DNA of 5,338 nt, taken from positions 1 to 5,338 of the forward strand of contig CAUEUD010000240.1 of the NCBI GenBank assembly GCA_959020865.1, in the 5' to 3' direction. The notes below the pieces were generated by a model. That model ran no database searches and was not told the origin of the DNA. It saw only the letters and a list, made by a program, of their open reading frames with translations. Below, one piece after another: positions 1-5,282 of the stretch. The stretch's first letter is position 1; each line of letters begins with the position of its first letter. The stretch comes from Eubacterium limosum. GTDB lineage: Bacteria; Bacillota; Clostridia; Eubacteriales; Eubacteriaceae. The translations under genes and the position numbers were made by a program.

Positions 1-137
1 GAATCGCCTTTTCCCGGATAACGGGTGCTGGTCATAACTGAAACGGAGCCTGCTTTATAGGCGGAGGCGCAGGATTTCTGTACTGTAAAATTATAAATCA
101 GAGCAAATGTCAAAATTGCTGTCATTAGTTTTTTCAT
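1..137 (-). CDS. Secreted protein of unknown function, N-terminal part only
   Basis: The reading frame runs leftward off the window edge, so only the first 45 residues are visible. The ATG at 137-135 is preceded by GGAGAG at a good distance for ribosome binding. The N-terminus is a classical Sec signal peptide: a basic MKK start, a hydrophobic stretch at about residues 4-19, and a likely signal peptidase I site after A-S-A (residues 24-26). There is no lipobox, so a free secreted or wall-associated protein is more likely than a lipoprotein. The first mature residues (YKAGSVSV, then a YPGKGD stretch) faintly recall the start of small FMN-binding repeat proteins that begin YKxGxY with a G-rich turn, but this is too short to assign a family. 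An extended -10 promoter lies about 58 bp upstream, inside the terminator of the neighbouring gene. Confidence 0.75.
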   Translation of the reverse strand, partial: MKKLMTAILTFALIYNFTVQKSCASAYKAGSVSVMTSTRYPGKGD

Positions 138-172
138 TTTTCTCTCCATTACATAAAAAGATAGTCCCAATT

Positions 173-213
173 AAAAAATCGAATTGTGATCTTCATTATA
201 TCACAATTCGATT
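173..213 (-). terminator. Rho-independent terminator of the ECF S component gene
   Basis: Positions 177-190 and 200-213 form a perfect 14-bp stem with a 9-nt loop. On the minus strand it is followed directly by a run of T (173-178 on the plus strand are all A). It begins 18 bp after the stop codon at 231-233, as expected for that gene's terminator. The plus-strand side ends in AAAAA rather than T, so it acts leftward only. Confidence 0.9.
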
Positions 214-225
214 AAAAATAGTAAA
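195..225 (-). promoter_or_regulatory. Possible extended -10 promoter for the secreted-protein gene
   Basis: Read on the minus strand there is TGATATAAT, a perfect -10 box (195-200) with an upstream TGn extension. The -35 is poor: TTTACT at 220-225 matches TTGACA at four of six bases with a 19-bp spacer. Transcription would start near 188, giving a leader of about 50 nt before the ATG at 137. The -10 box falls in the loop and arm of the terminator hairpin at 177-213, so chance occurrence in AT-rich DNA is a real alternative. Confidence 0.4.
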
Positions 226-230
226 TTCTT

Positions 231-719
231 TTAAGATTCAATGCGGAACTGAGCCAGCGGCCGGAACAGCAGCATGGAGATCACAATGCCCACAATGGCC
301 TGCAGGGCGTTGAAAGGAATATTGACCAGCGGGGAGACAAAACTGCCGTACAGGATAATCTCCGACACATAGTAGATCAGGGTCATGATCACACCGGCGA
401 TCACCATCACTGCGATTTCCTTCTGGCGTCCCGGGTTGCCGCGCAGAAAATATCCGGTCAGATAAGCCATCACGCCTTTTGCGAGCATGGTGGGAATGAT
501 ATAAGCCCCAAAGCCCGCGAAGTAATCCGCCGCCCCTGCGCCGATGGCAGCCGCGATGGTGCCGTAAACAGGGCCGAGAATAAACCCGCACAGAAAGACC
601 GCTGCGTCACCCAGATGGATATAGCCATTGGGAATCGGGATCTTTACGACCGAGATCATGATAAAGGTAACGGCCATCAACAGCGCCGTATAGCATACTT
701 TTTTTGTTGTGATGTTCAC
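231..719 (-). CDS. ECF transporter S component (substrate-binding membrane subunit)
   Basis: This 162-residue protein is almost entirely hydrophobic, with about six transmembrane segments (roughly residues 8-25, 36-48, 50-67, 72-91, 102-124 and 137-153). That size and topology are usual for S components of energy-coupling factor vitamin/cofactor importers. The stretch around residues 28-50 (IPIPNGYIHLGDAAVF, then GFILGP) and the later PxNxxQxxxG pattern (P135, N137, Q140, G144) are typical of the family that includes riboflavin- and other cofactor-binding S proteins. It would bind one small vitamin-like substrate in the membrane and associate with a shared EcfA-EcfA'-EcfT module encoded elsewhere, as in group II systems; none of those genes is here. 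The start is GTG at 719-717 because GGAGG (727-731) lies 7 nt upstream; an ATG 99 bp further upstream lacks this and would place the promoter and terminator inside the gene. The substrate cannot be named from sequence. Confidence 0.85.
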   Translation of the reverse strand: MNITTKKVCYTALLMAVTFIMISVVKIPIPNGYIHLGDAAVFLCGFILGPVYGTIAAAIGAGAADYFAGFGAYIIPTMLAKGVMAYLTGYFLRGNPGRQKEIAVMVIAGVIMTLIYYVSEIILYGSFVSPLVNIPFNALQAIVGIVISMLLFRPLAQFRIES

Positions 720-750
720 TTTTAAACCTCCAAAATCATACGTTGCACCC

Positions 751-778
751 ATTATAGCACACCCGCATGGAATGAAAA
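751..778 (-). promoter_or_regulatory. Promoter of the ECF S component gene
   Basis: The minus strand has a perfect TATAAT (751-756) with a TGC extension just upstream and a weaker -35, TTTTCA (773-778), at a 16-bp spacing. Transcription should begin near 744, leaving a leader of only about 25 nt. That is too short for a vitamin riboswitch such as FMN, TPP or cobalamin, so the gene is probably not riboswitch-controlled from this promoter. Confidence 0.75.
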
Positions 779-783
779 GGACC

Positions 784-814
784 AAAAAAGACCAAAATCG
801 TGTGGATTCTGGTC
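784..814 (-). terminator. Rho-independent terminator of the membrane-anchored protein gene
   Basis: On the minus strand GACCAGAATC (805-814) pairs with GATTTTGGTC (790-799), giving 10 bp including one G-T wobble and a 5-nt loop, followed by six T (784-789). It lies about 40 bp past the stop codon at 856-858. Only five bases separate its T-run from the -35 box of the next gene, so the two minus-strand genes are separate transcription units. Confidence 0.85.
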
Positions 815-855
815 CCATGAGAGTTGATTGTTTAAGAACAAAGTTTTCTTTGTTT

Positions 856-1455
856 TTACTGAACCTTTTCGATAAAAATGCTCACGCTGCTGGCATAGTC
901 GAGGCCAGTGCGCTGTGGGTTGTTAGGGCTGATGGTCACGCTGATGTCGCAGCCGTCTACGTTGCCTGTAATGGTGGTGGAGGCGTCGCTGTCGGTAGCG
1001 TTAAAGTTTTCGGCAGAAGCCATGAGGTCGGAATAAAACTGCGCCAGCTCCGCTGTGTCAGCCGTAGAGCCATAAACCGCTGTCCATCCAGGATTCCCAT
1101 TGTTCGTGGTAATATCATTGGAGTCCCCGACACCGCTCACCTTGTAAAGCGGCAGGAGATTGCTGGGGTAGGACTGGGCCAGCTGTCCGTCCTCATTGCC
1201 ATAGAGATCGGCCTGGTTTGCGTCAATGACCTCCTGCATTTCCGTCGGGGTCTGTAAGCCCTCGGTGGTTGCTGAGTTATCGACTGTGGGCTGCGGGGTC
1301 GCCGTCGGGGTATTGTCCGCGACAGAGGGCGCGCTGGTCGGTGTGGTTTTGGCAGCGTCCTTTGACCCGTTAAACATGGGAACAAAAAACATAATGCCCA
1401 CGACGATGACAATCACTGCTAAAACGCCGAGAAGTACCTTTTTTTTCGTGTTCAT
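856..1455 (-). CDS. Membrane-anchored extracytoplasmic protein of unknown function
   Basis: I do not recognise a named family for this 199-residue protein. It begins with a short basic segment (K4-K6) and one hydrophobic helix at about residues 7-27. A low-complexity Thr/Pro/Ala/Ser-rich linker follows (about 31-70), then a folded-looking domain (about 85-199) containing SYPSNLLPLYKV, a W in GNPGWTAVYGS, and a C-terminal region rich in alternating hydrophobic residues that suggests beta strands. There is one cysteine and no lipobox, so it is probably an N-in/C-out signal-anchored protein with its C-terminal domain outside the membrane. No catalytic motif is evident. The ATG at 1455-1453 is preceded by AAGGTGA (1462-1468). 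It has its own promoter at 1511-1539, divergent from ileS, and its own terminator at 784-814. Nothing in the context links it to translation. Confidence 0.8.
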   Translation of the reverse strand: MNTKKKVLLGVLAVIVIVVGIMFFVPMFNGSKDAAKTTPTSAPSVADNTPTATPQPTVDNSATTEGLQTPTEMQEVIDANQADLYGNEDGQLAQSYPSNLLPLYKVSGVGDSNDITTNNGNPGWTAVYGSTADTAELAQFYSDLMASAENFNATDSDASTTITGNVDGCDISVTISPNNPQRTGLDYASSVSIFIEKVQ

Positions 1456-1510
1456 GTTGAGTCACCTTCATTCATCTTTCTAAAATACTATTAATGATTC
1501 CGTATATTCC

Positions 1511-1539
1511 ATTATAAACGATTTTCTTTAAAATATAAA
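1511..1539 (-). promoter_or_regulatory. Promoter of the membrane-anchored protein gene
   Basis: On the minus strand a perfect TATAAT (1511-1516) stands 17 bp from TTTATA (1534-1539), which matches TTGACA at four of six bases. The predicted start near 1504 gives a leader of about 49 nt. One copy of a repeated TTTTCTTTA motif (1522-1530) lies in the spacer, and another (1543-1555) lies just upstream of the -35, which suggests control by a DNA-binding protein. Confidence 0.7.
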
Positions 1540-1586
1540 CCATTTTCTTTAGAAACTAAAGAATACACTTGATTTTCTTTAGAAAA
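1522..1586. repeat. Three-copy TTTTCTTTAGAAAA-like repeat, candidate operators
   Basis: Three copies in the same orientation begin at 1522 (TTTTCTTTAAAAT), 1543 (TTTTCTTTAGAAAC) and 1573 (TTTTCTTTAGAAAA). The third is a near-palindrome with arms TTTTCT and AGAAAA around TT. The starts are 21 and 30 bp apart, close to two and three helical turns. Copy one is within the spacer of the leftward promoter and copy three within the spacer of the rightward ileS promoter. The middle copy overlaps a second palindrome, CTTTAG-AAA-CTAAAG (1547-1561). The region is AT-rich, so chance similarity cannot be excluded. Confidence 0.5.
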
Positions 1587-1597
1587 TTAGGTAAAAT
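1569..1597 (+). promoter_or_regulatory. Promoter of the T-box/ileS transcription unit
   Basis: TTGATT (1569-1574) and TAAAAT (1592-1597) are separated by exactly 17 bp and match the vegetative sigma factor consensus at four and five of six positions. Transcription would begin near 1604, some 20 nt before the base of T-box Stem I. This is where a T-box promoter is expected. Confidence 0.75.
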
Positions 1598-1603
1598 AGA
1601 CTT

Positions 1604-1869
1604 CATGTATGAATCGACCAAATGCAATGACGAGGACGCTGTGATCACACGTTTTCCAGAGAGGCTGCCCCAGCGCTGAAAGGCTGCCAGAACAACGATC
1701 ATGGAAATCACCTTTGAGCAGGGTTTCTGAGCCATCGGGTTAGGAAACCACGGGAAACCGTTATCTTTATTGAGTGGGCAGACCCTGCAAAAGCACCGTC
1801 TGTCAATCTGGGTGGTACCGCGGAGTTCAGCGCTTCGTCCCTGCGTGTTGCAGGGGCGGAGCTTTTTTT
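1604..1869 (+). ncRNA. Isoleucine T-box leader controlling ileS
   Basis: This transcribed leader senses uncharged tRNA-Ile and allows read-through into ileS when charging is low. The conserved T-box AATCTGGGTGGTACCGCG lies at 1805-1822; its TGGT (1813-1816) can pair with the tRNA end ACCA, fitting a discriminator A. Stem I has a kink-turn base (GC 1625-1626 with GC 1718-1719, around AATGACG and TTTGA), a short helix AGG/CCT (1634-1636 with 1711-1713), then a loop, then the helix GTGATC/GATCAT (1642-1647 with 1697-1702). The unpaired 3' side of that loop carries ATC at 1707-1709 followed by A, which is the isoleucine specifier. The AG-bulge motif (about 1659-1664) and distal GCTGAAAG (1676-1683) are present. 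Stem III is visible at 1778-1803. GGG 1810-1812 can pair with CCC 1839-1841 in the antiterminator, competing with the terminator. Confidence 0.95.
1832..1869 (+). terminator. T-box regulatory terminator
   Basis: Positions 1832-1844 pair with 1850-1862 over 13 bp, including two G-T wobbles, around the loop GTGTT. Seven T follow (1863-1869). The 5' arm contains the CCC also needed by the antiterminator, so uncharged tRNA-Ile binding to the T-box would block this hairpin. Confidence 0.93.
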
Positions 1870-1870
1870 A

Positions 1871-1997
1871 GTTGATAGTTGAAAGTTGATAGTGGATAGT
1901 TTAAAAACAAATTTACCATCGGCAAATTTGAATTGAAATCAAACACGCCAGCGTGTTTGTTCCTGAACCATCAACTATCCATTATCAACTTTCAACT
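1871..1997. repeat. Heptamer-built inverted-repeat element with two inner hairpins (MITE-like)
   Basis: The outer arms 1877-1901 and 1973-1997 are inverted copies matching at 24 of 25 positions; the single exception is a G-T wobble, so the RNA pairs fully. The left arm is a tandem array of four 7-bp units (GTTGATA, GTTGAAA, GTTGATA, GTGGATA, from 1871), and the right arm mirrors three of them. Between the arms are two more hairpins: CAAATTT (1908-1914) with AAATTTG (1924-1930), which can add CC/GG inside, and CAAACACGC (1940-1948) with GCGTGTTTG (1951-1959). The whole forms a branched structure directly after the T-box terminator and before the ileS ribosome binding site. It encodes nothing evident. 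The design resembles small non-autonomous mobile or extragenic palindromic repeats, but copy number cannot be seen here. Confidence 0.75.
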
Positions 1998-2043
1998 GAG
2001 TTAAGCAGGATTGTTTAAATATTGAGAAAAATGGAGGACTTAA

Positions 2044-5000
2044 ATGGCTGTATTTAAAAATTTATCCAATGAATGTGTCAGTGAAACTGAAAATAAAATC
2101 GCCAGCCGTTGGGAAGAGATGGATATCTTAGACAGAACCATCAAAAACCGCGACGACGCAGAAAACTTTGTATTTTATGAGGGGCCGCCGACGGCCAACG
2201 GAAAACCGGGGATCCATCATGTGATCGCCCGTACCTTAAAAGACTCTGTCTGTAAATATCAGACCATGAAGGGATACCGGGTGCTGCGTAAGGCAGGCTG
2301 GGATACCCACGGACTGCCGGTTGAGATCGAGGTCGAAAAGCAGCTGGGCATCAGCAGCAAGCCAGAAATCGAAGCCTACGGCATCGCTGAGTTCAATAAG
2401 AAATGTAAGGATTCCGTCTTCAGCTATGAAAAACAATGGCGTGAAATGAGCAAGCGCATGGGTTATTTCATCGACCTGGAAAATCCCTACATCACCCTGG
2501 ATAACAACTATATCGAATCTGTCTGGTGGATTTTGAATAAATTTTTCAACGAGGGCTTTATCTACGAGGGCCATAAAATCCTGCCCTACTGCCCGCGCTG
2601 TGGTACCGGTCTGGCATCCCACGAAGTCGCTCAGGGCTACCAGGAGATCAAGACCAATACCGTTGTCGCTGCGTTCAAGCGCGCCGACGCAGACGAGTAC
2701 TTCCTGGTCTGGACCACCACCCCGTGGACACTGGCCGCAAACGTCGCGCTGGCTGTTAATCCGGAAGCAGACTACATTAAAGCAAGAAGTAAAGGCGAAG
2801 TCTATATCTGCGCCAAGGTGCTCGCGCCGAAGCTGCTGGGCGATGACTACGAGATCATCGAGGAAATGAAGGGTAAGGCGCTTGAAAATATTCCCTATGA
2901 ACGCCTCATGGATTTTGTGCCTGTACCCCCGAATAAAAAGGCTTTCTTTGTCACCTGTGCCGATTACGTTACCACCGAGGACGGTACCGGCGTGGTTCAT
3001 ATCGCCCCGGCCTTTGGGGAGGACGACTACCAGGTTGGACGCAAGTACAATCTGCCTGTTCTCCAGCCAGTAGGCGAGGACGGCAAATATACCGAAACCC
3101 CATGGAAGGGCCGCTTTGTCATGGAAGACGGCCTGGATATTGAGATCATCACCTGGTTAAAAGAAAACGGAAAGCTGTTCAAAAAAGAAAAGGTGCTCCA
3201 CAACTACCCACACTGCTGGCGCTGTAAGACACCGCTTTTATACTACGCGAAACCAAGCTGGTACATTGAGATGACCAAGATCAAGGACCGCCTCATCGAA
3301 AACAACGATGGTGTGGACTGGTATCCCGAATTTGTGGGCGAAAAGCGCTTTGGCAACTGGCTGGAAAACCTCAACGACTGGGCGATCTCAAGAAGCCGTT
3401 ACTGGGGAACGCCGCTGCCCATTTGGCGCTGTGACGATGAAAACTGCGGCGAGCTGGCATCTGTCGGCTCCAGAGCCGAGCTGGCCGAAAGAGCCATTGA
3501 GGAAATCAGTGAGGACATTGAGCTTCACCGCCCCTACGTGGACGACGTTCACCTGAGATGTCCGAAGTGTGGAAAGCCCATGACAAGGGTCAAGGACGTC
3601 ATTGACTGCTGGTTTGACTCCGGCTCCATGCCCTTTGCCCAGTACCACTACCCCTTTGAAAACAAGGAGCTGTGGGAAAGCCAGTATCCGGCTGATTTCA
3701 TCTGTGAAGGTATCGACCAGACCCGTGGATGGTTCTATTCACTGCTGGCCATTTCATCCTTTGTGACTGGAAAATCACCCTATAAAAAGGTTCTCGTCAA
3801 TGATTTGATCCTCGACGCGGAGGGACAGAAAATGTCCAAATCCAGAGGAAACACGGTTGATCCCTTTGAGCTCTTTGACCAATACGGCGCCGACGCTCTC
3901 CGCTGGTACCTGCTTTATGTATCCCCAGCCTGGACACCGACCCGCTTTGACGTGGAAGGCTTAAAAGAAGTACAGAGCAAATTCTTTAACACCCTGAAGA
4001 ATACCTATAACTTCTTCACCCTGTACGCCAACACAGACGGCATCGACCCGAGAACCTTCTTTGTGGATTACGAAAAACGCCCGGAAATCGACCGCTGGAT
4101 TCTGTCCAAGTACAACCGTCTGGTGCGGGAAGTCCGCGGCGAAATGGAAATCTACGACCTGACAAAGGCTGTCCGCAAGATCCAGAATTTTGTCAATGAG
4201 GATCTGTCCAACTGGTATATCCGCCGCAACCGCCGCCGTTTCTGGGCAAGCTGTGACCAGGGGGTTACAGCGCTTGAGGACGACCGAAAGGATCGTCCGG
4301 ATGCAATCCGCGGAGGGGATTGCAACTTTGACGATGACAAAAAAGCTGTTTACAACACGACCTTCGAGGTTCTGGAAGGTCTGGCACGACTCGTCGCGCC
4401 GTTTGCGCCCTATATCAGCGAAGAAATCTACACCAAGCTGACCGGCGCCGAATCCGTCCATCTGGCGGATTACCCGACTGTGAACGAAGCCCTGATCGAC
4501 GAGGCTGTGGAAGAACCCATGGACCTTGTACGCGATCTGGTAAGCCTTGGCCGGAGCGCCCGTGAGGAAGCGCAGATCAAGGTACGTCAGCCGCTGTCAG
4601 AGATCATCATCGACGGCAAGTACAAGGATATCCTGGGCGACCTGACCAAGCTGATGGAGGAAGAGCTGAACATCAAAAAAGTCGACTTTGAGGAAAATCT
4701 GGGCGACTTCATGAACTATACCTTAAAACCAAACTTCAAGGTAGCAGGCCCGATTCTCGGCAAGAACGTCAAGCTGCTGGGCAAAGCCCTTGCTGGCGTC
4801 AACCCTGCCGAAGTTGTGGCGAAGCTGGACGCCGGAGAAGTCTACCCTGTGGAAATCGACGGCGAAACCATCGAGCTGACCAAGGACTTTGTGGATGTCC
4901 GTATCGCGGCCAAGGAAGGCTTTAATGTACAGACCGCCAACAATAAGTTCATCATTCTCGACACCACTCTGAATGAGGACCTCATCAATGAGGGGTACGC

Positions 5001-5235
5001 CCGCGAATGTGTGTCCCGCATCCAGCAGCTGCGTAAAGGAAGCGGCTTCGAGGTCAACGACCATATTGACATCACTTACCAGGCCGACGCAGAAGTCAGC
5101 GCCGCCATCGAAGCCTTTGCCGATTTCATCAAAAAAGAAACCCTGGCAGAGTCCATCACCAGAGGAGAAGGCAACCTGGAAGCTTGCGCCCTCAACGGGC
5201 ATGAGGCAGCCTTCGGGGTTGAGAAAGTTAAATAA
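2044..5235 (+). CDS. ileS: Isoleucyl-tRNA synthetase, type 2 (IleRS2), with altered HIGH motif
   Basis: This 1063-residue class I synthetase charges tRNA-Ile with isoleucine in the cytoplasm. Order: Rossmann catalytic core with YEGPPTANGKPGIHH (45-59); GWDTHGLP (85-92); CPRC (183-186); CP1 editing domain with WTTTPWTL (223-230) and GTGVVHIAPAFGEDDY (314-329), whose acidic end carries the editing aspartate; CWRC (391-394); WAISRSRYWG (446-455); a zinc-ribbon-like set C463, C468, C506, C509; GIDQTRGW (556-563); KMSKS (596-600); helical anticodon-binding domain; and a long C-terminal region of the kind seen in type-2 enzymes. The usual HxGH is G-I-H-H at 56-59, a variant linked in type-2 enzymes to very high mupirocin resistance. 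Residues about 737-762 look like an insertion; without them the length would be near 1037, usual for clostridial IleRS2. The ATG follows GGAGG (2033-2037) by 6 nt. The T-box upstream indicates control by tRNA-Ile charging and argues for a housekeeping role. Confidence 0.98.
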   Translation: MAVFKNLSNECVSETENKIASRWEEMDILDRTIKNRDDAENFVFYEGPPTANGKPGIHHVIARTLKDSVCKYQTMKGYRVLRKAGWDTHGLPVEIEVEKQLGISSKPEIEAYGIAEFNKKCKDSVFSYEKQWREMSKRMGYFIDLENPYITLDNNYIESVWWILNKFFNEGFIYEGHKILPYCPRCGTGLASHEVAQGYQEIKTNTVVAAFKRADADEYFLVWTTTPWTLAANVALAVNPEADYIKARSKGEVYICAKVLAPKLLGDDYEIIEEMKGKALENIPYERLMDFVPVPPNKKAFFVTCADYVTTEDGTGVVHIAPAFGEDDYQVGRKYNLPVLQPVGEDGKYTETPWKGRFVMEDGLDIEIITWLKENGKLFKKEKVLHNYPHCWRCKTPLLYYAKPSWYIEMTKIKDRLIENNDGVDWYPEFVGEKRFGNWLENLNDWAISRSRYWGTPLPIWRCDDENCGELASVGSRAELAERAIEEISEDIELHRPYVDDVHLRCPKCGKPMTRVKDVIDCWFDSGSMPFAQYHYPFENKELWESQYPADFICEGIDQTRGWFYSLLAISSFVTGKSPYKKVLVNDLILDAEGQKMSKSRGNTVDPFELFDQYGADALRWYLLYVSPAWTPTRFDVEGLKEVQSKFFNTLKNTYNFFTLYANTDGIDPRTFFVDYEKRPEIDRWILSKYNRLVREVRGEMEIYDLTKAVRKIQNFVNEDLSNWYIRRNRRRFWASCDQGVTALEDDRKDRPDAIRGGDCNFDDDKKAVYNTTFEVLEGLARLVAPFAPYISEEIYTKLTGAESVHLADYPTVNEALIDEAVEEPMDLVRDLVSLGRSAREEAQIKVRQPLSEIIIDGKYKDILGDLTKLMEEELNIKKVDFEENLGDFMNYTLKPNFKVAGPILGKNVKLLGKALAGVNPAEVVAKLDAGEVYPVEIDGETIELTKDFVDVRIAAKEGFNVQTANNKFIILDTTLNEDLINEGYARECVSRIQQLRKGSGFEVNDHIDITYQADAEVSAAIEAFADFIKKETLAESITRGEGNLEACALNGHEAAFGVEKVK
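4252..4329 (+). repeat. In-frame palindromic insertion within ileS
   Basis: Between the conserved RRRFWAS and DDDKKAVYNTT segments of IleRS there are about 26 extra residues (737-762). The DNA contains two adjacent inverted repeats. One is GGACGA (4278-4283) with TCGTCC (4293-4298), which can extend by CC/GG around GAAA with a bulged A. The other is TGCAATCC (4302-4309) with GGATTGCA (4317-4324), perfect over 8 bp with a 7-nt loop. Two hairpins in a coding stretch lacking family conservation suggest a palindromic element that entered in frame. That the segment is extra rests on my memory of the family, not on an alignment. Confidence 0.5.
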
Positions 5236-5252
5236 AGGTCAGGACTAAAACC

Positions 5253-5282
5253 GCCGGAACACTATTCATATAGTGTTCCGGC
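5253..5282 (+). terminator. Hairpin after ileS, probable terminator lacking a U-tract
   Basis: Positions 5253-5265 and 5270-5282 form a perfect 13-bp GC-capped stem with the tetraloop TCAT, starting 17 bp after the ileS stop. On the plus strand only TT follows. On the minus strand the stem is followed by GG and then TTTT, also weak. It is likely the end of the ileS transcript or a 3' stabilising stem; intrinsic termination is less certain than for the other hairpins. Confidence 0.6.

Noticed and set aside
720..818. Upstream extension of the ECF S component to an ATG at 818
   Set aside because: It would translate through the promoter at 751-778 and part of the terminator at 784-814, lacks a ribosome binding site, and the GTG at 719 has GGAGG at ideal spacing.
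834..857. AT-rich hairpin AACAAAG-TTTT-CTTTGTT just past the stop of the membrane-anchored gene
   Set aside because: The weak A/T stem is followed on the minus strand by CTTAAAC rather than a T-run; the GC-richer hairpin at 784-814 is the better terminator.
709..1257. Plus-strand open frame of 182 codons opposite the membrane-anchored protein gene
   Set aside because: No ribosome binding site or recognisable protein features; it is the antisense of a gene with a clear signal anchor, promoter and terminator.
1522..1586. CRISPR-like array from the three short repeats
   Set aside because: Copies are only about 13 bp, diverged, unevenly spaced at 21 and 30 bp, and overlap promoter boxes; operator sites fit better.
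1698..1700. ATC at 1698-1700 as T-box specifier
   Set aside because: It pairs in the helix GTGATC/GATCAT above the specifier loop, whereas ATC at 1707-1709 is unpaired and correctly placed.
2236..3000. Minus-strand open frame of 254 codons within ileS
   Set aside because: It is antisense to the highly conserved IleRS catalytic and editing regions; the frame is open because of codon bias in ileS, with no start signals.
3961..5202. Further minus-strand open frames of up to 166 codons under the 3' half of ileS
   Set aside because: Same reason: shadows of the ileS codon pattern without ribosome binding sites or recognisable domains.
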